From: Stichopus chloronotus
Lineage: Eukaryota; Echinodermata; Holothuroidea; Aspidochirotida; Stichopodidae
DNA: 64,000 bases
Assembly (NCBI GenBank): GCA_021234535.1
Contig: CM037838.1
Coordinates: 17,057,009 to 17,121,008, forward strand
Direction of reading: 5' to 3'
Below the pieces are notes generated by a model that made no database searches, was not told the DNA's origin, and saw nothing but the letters and a program-made list of their open reading frames with translations. Below, piece by piece: positions 22,101 to 30,136 of this stretch (its first letter is position 1; the number at the start of each line of letters is the position of its first letter). The translations under genes were made by a program, and so were the position numbers.

Positions 22101-25100
22101 TAATATGAGCAATTTACACACCACGTATGACATCAGTCACAGTTACCCTTCAAGAGATATTGTGTTCACAATGTTTTTACAGTTTGGCCTCTGGTGACCT
22201 CAAATGACCTTTGGCCTCAACCAAAAACAATAGGGATCATCTACTCAATATGACCAATCCACACACAAAGTATGACATCAGTCCTGGTTACCCTTCTGGA
22301 GATATTGTGTTTACAATATTTTTACCTTTTGACCTTTGGTTACTTCAAATGACCTTTGATCTCCACAAAAAACGATAGGGTTCAGCTACTCAGTATGGAC
22401 AACAAACATACCAGGTATAAGATCCCTCAGAATTGCCCTTCTTGAGATATCGTGTTTACAAGCGAAGCGTTACATACACACACACACACACTCATACACA
22501 CACCAACAGGCACACACGACATCACCATCGCATAGATTCCTTGAGCCTTCGGCAAGGAATCAAAAAGCGAAGTAAAGAGAAACTGCATGTAGGTCAAAGA
22601 TGTCTTCCATTTCAGTTGTTAACAGGAGGGAAGAGTGACACTGGCGCTAGTTCAGTATCTTTTAATTTACTCAGAAGTCATCTACAGGGATGTACGTTCC
22701 TACCCTTTATGTCTCTCGGTTTCTTGGTGTTGGAAAGATTATCTGTATAGGTTTCAAGTATACTGTGTAGTCAGAAATTCACTCAGGCTGGTGAGCTCAG
22801 CTAAAAACCATTGAATGAGCTTATTTCCGACATTGCATTTGCTGTGACATAGGGATAGAATTCTGGAAATAGCCTCCAAATGTCTTCAAAAAAGAGAACT
22901 AGAGCACCATTGTTGCAGAAGCTCATACCTCAACATCCAGAAGGCACCATTTATGTATCATTATGTCAAATTGTAGGTACCACTGAGTATCATTATACCA
23001 AATCATCGACACTGTACAAGCAATCTGTAGGACTGCACAATTTTCAGAATTTCATAAACTAGAGCCCCAACAGTGCAGAAGTTTGATCTTTGTCAGTAAA
23101 TTAAAGTTGTGAAAATTTTGATGGGTACTATCAAATAACAATGCTTGTAATTAGCATCACTATTCACATCCAATAATTATGAAAACTGTCAATGTTTACT
23201 AATTTTTCTTTATGGTTTGTACTGGCTGTAGGTATATGAATTGGTACTAATGTGGAAAAGTGAATGGTCACAAGTTTTCTAAAACCAATTTAAATCATTA
23301 GCTACTCACTCATTAATGGCAATTTACATGCGACTCATAATGAGGCACACTTAGCTGAACATTGATCAGTCACTAAAAGCTTGACACAAAAAGTCATATG
23401 TTTGTGAAAACTAACTGACGTTCATGAAACAATTCAAAGTGCCCCTTTAAGTCCAAATACTGGACAACATACCTGAGGGCAATACAGAGTTTCAGTTAGC
23501 ATAGCAACTGACACTGTCCAAATACTCAATTATCATTCATGCATGATAGGGATATTTGATATGTGTATGACAGTCTGAAGGGGCACTTTAACACTAGAAA
23601 AAGAGGCAATTTGCAGAATTCCATAAAATTGTGCCCACATGGGGGTCTTGGACAACCAATTCCAGAACACCCTGAAGGGACCAATAACTGAGCATCATTG
23701 TGACAAGCCATCAACATTGTACAATATAATCTGTAGGAGAAGAAGCATTTGTAGAATTTCATAAAATGGACCATAGGGTCCACATGGGACCTTAGATTGA
23801 AACTTTGTGTACACCCCAGATGAAGCATCACCCAGGGATTATTATGTTTAAGTTAAATATAAATCCATGGATGCATGTGTGAGAAGCAACATTTTAAACA
23901 GAATTTCATATAATGGGCCATTGGGCCCACATGGGACCTTGGACCAAACATTCCTGAACACCCAGAAGGAACCACCAACAGAGTATTATTATGACAAGCC
24001 ATCAACACTGTACAAGAGTATCTGTAGAAGGAGAAGCATTTTGTAGAATTTCCTAAAATTTACCACAGGGCCCACAGTGGGACCTTGGACCAAAAATTCC
24101 TGACCACCTTAAATAGCCCACCACCTAGGGAACATTATGTCCAAGTTTCAAACAAATCCATGAAAGCATGTGGGAGGAGAAGCATTTTGAACAAGTGTGG
24201 ACAGATAGACGCTGCGTGATAACAAAAGCTCACACCAGTATGCTCGTATGAGCTAAAACTGTGCACTGTTTAATCACAAATTCCTCCACTTCACATTTTC
24301 ATGATTTCCCCAAATGATTTTTTTGAGAGTTTGGGATTGCCTCTGCATGCCAGAGTAATTTCACCACTGTCACCACTCCCCCCCCCCTCCCCCCTCCGAC
24401 CTGTTATTGTCAACAATGTGACAATGACATGAACGCATAAAAGGAAAACACACCAATTAAAAGTGTCACTTGTAGGATACATCTTTGCATGGTTTCGGCT
24501 GCAGATAATTCACAGTATAACGAAAGTGACATAGAGCATAGCAAATACAAAGTAAAACACACCCCCACAAACACACACCAATCAGAGCAACATACCAAAC
24601 ATATTCTCCATCTTAGAGACAATTGCAAATGAACATCTCCCATCCACTCATCTGCAGCTCCATTCACACCATCAATCCCAAACACATCTAAAAGGAAAGA
24701 GAGCAGGGTTTTAAACAATTTCAACGACACGAAATATGTAGTCCAATAATCACCATCGGCAAGTTCTGAATTACGATTTAGGTTATATCTTTAAGATCTT
24801 GAGGTGGTTGTCCAATAAATATTTTTACATTTAATGCCGGTGATTATTGTGGAGCTTTGACTAAGTTGCGTGCTCGAAGCTATCAATATTCGAGGGAACA
24901 TGTATGTACATTAATAAATTGTCATGTTAATGTTTAGCCTTTTAAGGAAGTAGATTACATCATATGTACAAAGAAAAATGCCCTGGCTCACAAATGAGAA
25001 ACCTGACTAAAAAAAAGAGTATAAAAACCAGTGGCATCATAAATTCATGGTAAAGCGATAAATACGAACCAAGAAATATTAGTTATATTCATTTCTCCAT

Positions 25101-26536
25101 ATCTGTTATCTTTGCTAAGTATAGTGTTTAGCTATATGTGGCGATGATACATCGCCAGTAATACACTGAAAACCTCGAAGTGTGGAACGTAGCCGCAGAC
25201 GCTTAGATCGTTTTCCGACCATAACATGTCAATAATGCCATCGTGAAAGTTTCTCGCACGCTCTAAGTTGTTGCAGTACCTAAAAGGTGAAATCAGGATT
25301 TATTTTTACAATTTGTTTCACTAAAATTCCCCATCGGTATCGTGCAATGAGTTATAACTAGCAAATATGATCAAGATTATCTCAAAACATGTGGACAATT
25401 TCGAGAAACGAGTCAAAGTCGCAAAAAATCGGTGAAGAACTCCGAAAGTCTGTACATCCATATTTATCGAATCAAATATGAATATTCAATAGTATCGCCT
25501 TTCAAGGTACGAAGAGGTGTGGCCGAACAGTTTCATACGTAGCCTACGTGTGCTGCATGTATCATCAACTATCACTAAACTCTTGTTTACTTAGCATTGC
25601 TCAATTCACGAACAGCATGGGAAACGTAAACATTCGGTTATGTTTATTCATATGACGTCATCTCAGTCTTACGCTGTGATTAACGCAATAATTAACGTTT
25701 CTTTTACCTTCAAACACCTCCCCAACGTCTCTATATTTCGGTAAACAATCGGTTTAGAAAGAAAAATCAACTACAGGTGAATTTTCTCAGTCAAACCCTG
25801 ATTTCCCCTTTAAAATTTCAATAAAAAAGACACCAATTTAAATGGCAATACCTCTATTTTTCTTCCCCCTTTGCGAAGTGACTCTTGGGTAAAGAAACAA
25901 CTGGAAACCAAACAAGACGGTAAGAAGTTCATCTTTGTTAAGGATCAGTCCTTTGCTGTATTCGACCAGCTGGATAAGCTACCCAAGGATGTACCTACAA
26001 GGCACGCTTTCCTCATACGTCACCCAGCAGAGGTGCACACATCCTGGAAGGATTCTGTTGTTCCGTTGAACGATCCCATCAACCCGATCCCCTGGGATGA
26101 ATGTAACGTAGCAGAAGAATGTATTTTCCTTCCGATTTCAGAGTTTTACCAAATTCACCACAAGCTGTGGAGGCACGTCAAGGAATATCTCGACCCTGAT
26201 GCCTTTATCATCGACGGCCACGACCTCACAGGTAAGCCGGATGTGATCTTACCTAAAATGTTCGAGAAATTGGGAATTCCTTACAAGCCGTCGTATCTGG
26301 AATGGCCCGCAGACCCCGAGTTGGTCTATTCATCTTGGAGAGGCGCTCACGAAATAGTCGTAGGCCAATTTGGCACCGAGGGCATATCCAGGGCTCTTGC
26401 GTCCACCAAATTTGAGCCCCCACGCAGAGCTCGAGGTGTGACCAAACCGGAATGGCCAATAAACGACGAACTGGAAGGCTACATCGATGCGGCGATGCCG
26501 CTCTATGAAGAAATGTATGCAAATAGACTAGTGTAA
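15779..26536 (+). CDS. sulfotransferase-like P-loop protein, two coding exons (15779-16110 joined to 25879-26536)
   Basis: Joining the exons gives 330 codons including the stop (329 aa), near the usual size of small sulfotransferase-family proteins. The fold is P-loop: residues 12-23 are a hydrophobic strand followed by PRVHST, at the place of the 5'-phosphosulfate loop (PRSxST in relatives). FLIRHPAEVHTSWK at 155-168 matches the 3'-phosphate region with conserved Arg and Ser. Proteins of this family are often annotated only as sulfotransferase-domain or uncharacterised; the acceptor is unknown. The join is strongly supported: exon 1 ends AC before GTAAGA, exon 2 begins T after an AG, and the completed Thr codon keeps both frames open. 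The loop differs from the canonical form (Val-His instead of Ser-Val/Gly), so activity is uncertain. An AG acceptor just before the ATG suggests a non-coding exon upstream. Confidence 0.82.
16145..16164. repeat. perfect 20-bp palindrome
   Basis: GTCAGAGCCATGGCTCTGAC equals its own reverse complement. It lies 33 bp after the exon 1 splice donor and about 25 bp before the inverted-arm element at 16190, so it may belong to that element's outer end. Confidence 0.9.
16190..16465 (+). repeat. left inverted arm of the foldback-like element
   Basis: The arm contains about ten copies of a degenerate AAATCGACRC/ATCGATGC word spaced 20-35 bp apart, separated by CTTTTAGRGC-type linkers. It is complementary to the right arm at 20046-20385. 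Confidence 0.8.
16705..17047 (+). repeat. dispersed SINE-like repeat, copy A
   Basis: This copy matches the reverse complement of 43125-43450 over more than 300 bp. Shared landmarks in order are GGGCTGCTGAGCTGGG, GTGGCTAAAGACTGGGG, GTCGGATTGGGACG, GAGCAGGTTTGGGTTTGCAT, CCTCTGGACACTT, TGGTATAGGGTCCTTGATG and a 3' end TTCCTGATCCTCAACTTTCA followed by a short TTCAAA-type tail. Copies in opposite orientation 26 kb apart with a short repeated tail suggest a SINE or the 3' end of a LINE. I do not recognise the family. Confidence 0.75.
17100..20045. other. interior of the foldback-like element; no recognised gene
   Basis: A minus-strand frame of 160 codons (18622-19104) is the longest but shows no domain I know. 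An AATAAA at 18636 followed by GTCTCCGACTACA, and TTGGTGTCACACACGTGG near 18766, resemble the LTR end and primer-binding area of an LTR element. I could not support a full LTR. Confidence 0.4.
20046..20385 (-). repeat. right inverted arm of the foldback-like element
   Basis: GTCGATTT, GCTAAAAGC and TCGATTTAA words alternate. Read on the minus strand this follows the left arm. The arm is about 60 bp longer than the left one, so the number of subrepeats differs between arms. Confidence 0.8.
20386..21590. other. no gene seen; simple repeats
   Basis: The region holds an A-rich tract near 20641, TA repeats near 20820-20840, 12 G (20910-20921), 13 C (21091-21103) and an 11-C run followed by CCCACCCTCC repeats near 21289-21320. 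No conserved frame was found. Confidence 0.6.
21596..22561 (+). mobile_element. Helitron-like tandem-array element, copy 1 (six 145-bp units)
   Basis: The word (C/T)AAA(T/C)GAC within TGACCTCAAATGACCTTTGACC starts at 21621, 21766, 21911, 22056, 22201 and 22346. That is exactly 145 bp each time despite many substitutions. The array is followed by CCCTTCTTGAGATATCGTGTTTACAAGCGAAG, a CA microsatellite (22473-22515), ACATCACCATCGCATA and a 9-bp-stem hairpin (22535-22561). The same order occurs at 55440-56142. Tandem core plus microsatellite plus 3' hairpin is the layout of bivalve 'pearl'/HINE elements, regarded as non-autonomous Helitrons. I infer the same type here. The left end is approximate. 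Confidence 0.7.
22473..22515. repeat. (CA)n microsatellite within the array element
   Basis: CA/CACA repeats, with interruptions, lie between the last 145-bp unit and the terminal hairpin. The equivalent tract exists in the copy at 56060-56096. Confidence 0.85.
22783..24259 (+). mobile_element. second Helitron-like tandem-array element, units about 145 bp
   Basis: Units carry GACAAGCCATCAACACTGTAC, ATCTGTAGAAGGAGAAGCATT, GTAGAATTTCATAAAATG and GGGCCCACATGGGACCTTGG. TGACAAGCC at 23701 recurs at 23992 (291 bp), and between them lies a related half-unit with AAATCCATGGATGCATGTG. This gives A-B dimers of two units of about 145.5 bp. The array ends with GACGCTGCGTGATAACAAA and a hairpin AGCTCA...TGAGCT (24227-24254), then AAAA. 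A more diverged first unit is at 22862-23060. The layout matches the first family, but the sequence differs. Confidence 0.6.
24260..25878. other. no gene seen; intron of the sulfotransferase-like gene
   Basis: This is the last part of the 9.77-kb intron. A 10-C run lies at 24378-24387. The pyrimidine tract before 25879 is the acceptor of exon 2. No further coding exon in phase was found. Confidence 0.6.
25879..26536 (+). CDS. coding exon 2 of the sulfotransferase-like gene
   Basis: This exon encodes residues 111-329. Its acceptor is a pyrimidine-rich tract ending GCGAAG. It contains FIFVKDQSF, the FLIRHPAEVHTSWK 3'-phosphate-binding segment, and a C-terminal part with ILPKMFEKLGIPY and SSWRGAHE, typical of this family. 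An AATAAA lies about 100 bp after the TAA stop. Confidence 0.85.
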
Positions 26537-26637
26537 CTTAAAAAGTATATGCAAGAACGCGTCTGCATTACCGTCCCATAAGGCAGAATATTGGTGATGG
26601 CTTTCGTCTTTGGTATCATCACTAGATCATGTAGATC

Positions 26638-26643
26638 AATAAA
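26638..26643 (+). promoter_or_regulatory. probable poly(A) signal of the sulfotransferase-like gene
   Basis: A perfect AATAAA lies 102 bp after the stop codon on the coding strand. This is a plausible 3'-UTR length, but no transcript evidence is available. Confidence 0.5.
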
Positions 26644-27374
26644 GTCTAGGTCATCCTCAAGTCATAGGCGTTCCCCAGGGGCAGAGCCAAGATTTTTTTA
26701 TTTTTTTTTGGGGGGGTGCACTAGATTCTCGCATCGTGTGAGAGCGTCTTTCATCTGGAGGATTTACATAAATATAGTGCTCTCAATATGGTGTGCGAGA
26801 TTTTATATCAAAACCGTGAAGAGAAGAGCAACACAAAGAGATGTGTGCGATAGGATATTATTGATCGATTTTGGAAATCTCAAGGGTTCACTTATTACAC
26901 CTCCCTTTGATTCGCCACTGTTCCTTGATACAGTGTAAACATAGGTTTTGTTAGGGCTAAAGGATGTCTGGAAAATTGGAATTGATTAACCACCTTTGCT
27001 CTTTCTTTCCTTGTTTCATTTAGACGTAGTTACTATTTAAAGGCTACAGGCATGTGAAGAAACAAGTCAGAAACTCTGACTACTAATACCACAATATCTC
27101 AAACTGTGAGAGAACTCAGATTGTCCTCCAGGATTATATTATATATTATATATATTCATCAATTTTGCTGCAATTTGAACAAAACACAATGATGTAGATG
27201 GAAAGGAAACTTTTGTAAGGGTGGAACCAACTTCATCGTCATGGGAACAGTTTAATTGTACGACTTTTGTTTACATCACACGTAGAATGTTGATGATAAT
27301 ATTTTCCACTATTTATATTACATATGTCACACCAGAAACTCATCAGAAAATTCCAGTGAACACCGGTTAAAAGA

Positions 27375-27560
27375 TTTTACAGGTACCTTTTTGACAGGTA
27401 ATTGGGGCAGATTATTGGTTAGCAGATGATTATGTTGAACAGGTATTGGTTTTAAAGGGTATCAACAGGTATTAACACGTATCCACAAGTACACAGTATC
27501 ATGCGTAAATAGGAGACTAACGGGTTCAACAGTAACAGGTAACAACGGGTTTCAGCCGTC
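27375..27560. repeat. degenerate AACAGGTATT-type tandem repeat, block 1
   Basis: ACAGGTA words occur at about 27379, 27395, 27438, 27464 and 27534, with decayed variants between them (AACACGTATCC, AACGGGTTTC). The unit is about 12-15 bp. A second block with the same word is at 28105-28255. Confidence 0.65.
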
Positions 27561-28104
27561 TAACAGCTGCTTTTGAAAGATTTTAACTCGTTTTAAAGTG
27601 TTTCAACAAGTTTTTGAGGGTCTCAAATGGTTCAGGTCTAGAGGGGTCTAATTGATCATCCAATGATGTTCAATTAAAATTTCCAAATAGGTTTTCTCAA
27701 GGTAAATATGTTACCTACACATCAGCCCTAAGTATATCGCAATAATATTCAACAGATATTCTAATGCAAGTGTCAAGAGACAAAAGAACACTTACGTTTT
27801 CTTCTCTTTTTGACAAGGTGGTGCTCTCCACGATGGATATTTTTTTTTACGTGGCCCCAGTCACTACGTTTTTGGTAACGTATGAGTGAAGTAAGAGCGA
27901 CTGAGTAATTCCATACACATGAACAAACATTTCCACGCATTGGACGAACCTGGCAAAGTGAATACCCTATTTTGAGCATTCTGAGTAATCCATTTTTGGG
28001 TGCCAGCAATGACGTATTAAATCAATGTGTAAATTTGTGTTAGTGCATGTCATCTCTTGCTTATACCATTCTCTCATAGTCTGAGAAAAGATGGCGTTAC
28101 AGGA

Positions 28105-28255
28105 TACTCAGGTATCAACAGCTATTGACATGTATCACCAGGTAACAATCGGTACTGACAGGTATTGACGGAGTATCAACAGGTAAACTAACAGGTTTAA
28201 GCAAGAGGCTATCAGGTTTTAACAGGTATTAAAGGGCTAAAAACGGGTTTCAACT
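28105..28255. repeat. degenerate AACAGGTATT-type tandem repeat, block 2
   Basis: CAGGTA or CAGGTT occurs at least seven times in 150 bp (for example ACAGGTATTGACGG, CAACAGGTAAAC, AACAGGTATTAAAGG). The block lies about 350 bp beyond the GPCR stop codon. Confidence 0.65.
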
Positions 28256-28600
28256 GATTATATTTCTCGTTATGAAAATCTTAAAATGTGCAATTTTTGT
28301 CTGTATTTCCTTTTAAGAAAACGCCATCATTAACTATAGAGAACATTGTAAAACAATTTAACTCAAACAGTGTACTGGGAAGACACACATAGTTGCGTCA
28401 CAATGCGTACCCAAAATGGAATTCGTTTGACTGAATTTGGTCAGAAAATGGCCCCACTCCATATCCGAATCCATGCAAACCCAAGTTTCATTCTCCTATG
28501 TATCCAGTCAATGGTGTTCTGAGAGCGTTAGAAGTGTAAAGAATATTTCATTTACATATTCCACAATTTTAATTTTCGATTATAAACACAACCACGTGAG

Positions 28601-30136
28601 TCAATTTTCGTCAAATTTCATGCCCTTTTTTTCTGAGTTGAAGTTGACGATTCGCCTCAACACCGACACCATCCCCCGCTTAAATCTAACGTTGGTGGCT
28701 CCATACAGGAATGGGTTGATCGTTGAATTGAGCCAAATCATATCTAACGACAAGTTAATAACAAATTCGGTAATATTCAACACCTTATAGTGTTCTAGGA
28801 TCGATACAATATAATAAGGACACCAACAAACGACATAAACTACAACGAGCACGAGTAATGACGTAACGGCTTTGCGATTCTGACGGATTAAGATATTTTG
28901 CTGGTTTCCATCGAGTTGTCGATCTCTGTCACATTTCCGGCGGCGTTGTTCTTCGTAGCGTCGCTTCTTGCATTCTTTTTCTCTCTGCAGTATCCACGAT
29001 CTTGGCGGCTCTCGTGTTTCGTCATTTCCTGTTTTCTCAAAGGGCTTCATTGCGATACCGTAGTCACCGTTTGGAGGTTCCCTTCCGTGTGAACCGTTGG
29101 TACTCTCTTTGACGATCGCGTTATCACTGATCATGATATCGCTGTTACGAGGTGATTCCCTGTCACGGTTGGGTTCCCTCGTCGTTGCCTTGGAAACATC
29201 ACTCTTGACGGAAAAGTTGTGGCCAGCAGGGGTATCACCGTCGTCCTCAACGCGGTACTTGTGATGCGCACTATTTGATCTGAAAATGCCGTTGCGTGCT
29301 CGTCGAGTCATTTTGAGACAAACGCAGCCATTTATTGTCGCTAGGATACCGAAGAACAGTAAAAAGTCCACGGAGACGAGCAGTTCGTAGTTGGTTACGT
29401 AAGCATAAGTGTCTTCGGAACAGATCGAGTGACGAGTAGTAACTACACCGGAATGACTGTCAATGCCATCAGATGTGTGCGGGATCAATCTGTCCATTAA
29501 GTCGGTGGACCCCTTCGGAGGGATCGTTCGGGGAGTGCCGTCTCCTCTCGAGGATGAAAGACCTAGTCCGTTTGTAGTTGGAAAGATCCTCTCGTTGTTC
29601 GATCCCTCCTCGAAAGTCGAGTTTTTGAGGTAAAGCTTAGTTACAGTTGAGAAGATCGAGTAACTGAAACTCAATATCCAGGCGACAACAACGGCGATCA
29701 GGATTTTAGTCTTGGTTACGTTGATGGTGTACTTCATGGCGTCCTTCGCGAGAAGGTAACGATCGACGCTTATTGAGATGACGATAAACAAAGAGGTATA
29801 TATCAGTGTCGTACCGAACCAAACCCACACACCACAAACGGTTCTACCCAGCGGCCAGTCGCCGTGATCGATCGGTTGAAACAGTGACCATAATTTCTTT
29901 CCGAATTTGACGGTGAAGATGACGAGACCGCACATGAGATCACTCATAGCGAGATTTACGATGAAATAATTGGACACTCTTTGTCGTATGTTTTTGTCGG
30001 TAAAGAAAGCAGCTATCACCAACAGATTCCCGCCAATTGTTAAGATGGCCAAATAACCGTAGATCACCGTGTAACAGATATTCTCTACCCGCACCGCGAA
30101 TTCCATCTTTCTCTTCGATTGCAAATTTGTTGACAA
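28601..30136 (-). CDS. class A (rhodopsin-like) G-protein-coupled receptor, single exon
   Basis: The 511-aa frame has seven hydrophobic segments. Landmarks: TM1 GGNLLV (Asn37), TM2 NLAMSD (Asp66), Cys101 at the start of TM3, DRY at 125-127, TM4 Trp153, TM5 about 250-275, TM6 CWCP at 437-440, TM7 NPFLY at 474-478. Extracellular loop 2 is long (about 80 residues, KNST glycosylation site, Cys239 for the disulfide to Cys101). Intracellular loop 3 is very long (about 140 residues, basic and Ser/Arg-rich). These traits resemble amine, muscarinic and histamine-type receptors, but position 3.32 (counted from Arg126) is Gly108, not the amine-binding Asp. The ligand is therefore unknown. It would act at the plasma membrane through G proteins. 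The start at 30136 is the first Met; Met11 is an alternative. Confidence 0.92.
   Translation of the reverse strand: MSTNLQSKRKMEFAVRVENICYTVIYGYLAILTIGGNLLVIAAFFTDKNIRQRVSNYFIVNLAMSDLMCGLVIFTVKFGKKLWSLFQPIDHGDWPLGRTVCGVWVWFGTTLIYTSLFIVISISVDRYLLAKDAMKYTINVTKTKILIAVVVAWILSFSYSIFSTVTKLYLKNSTFEEGSNNERIFPTTNGLGLSSSRGDGTPRTIPPKGSTDLMDRLIPHTSDGIDSHSGVVTTRHSICSEDTYAYVTNYELLVSVDFLLFFGILATINGCVCLKMTRRARNGIFRSNSAHHKYRVEDDGDTPAGHNFSVKSDVSKATTREPNRDRESPRNSDIMISDNAIVKESTNGSHGREPPNGDYGIAMKPFEKTGNDETREPPRSWILQREKECKKRRYEEQRRRKCDRDRQLDGNQQNILIRQNRKAVTSLLVLVVVYVVCWCPYYIVSILEHYKVLNITEFVINLSLDMIWLNSTINPFLYGATNVRFKRGMVSVLRRIVNFNSEKKGMKFDEN

Larger units (their letters stand above)
26644..28600. other. intergenic, repeat remnants
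   Basis: The two convergent genes end at 26536 and 28601. The interval shows a repeat-like segment near 26670-26720 (GGGGCAGAGCC, T-rich, G run), TA-rich sequence near 27140 and two blocks of degenerate CAGGTA repeats, listed separately. Confidence 0.6.

Noticed and set aside
21596..24259. Tandem arrays as a CRISPR-like structure
   Set aside because: Repeat units are contiguous 145-bp diverged tandem copies without unique spacers, and the DNA is eukaryotic.
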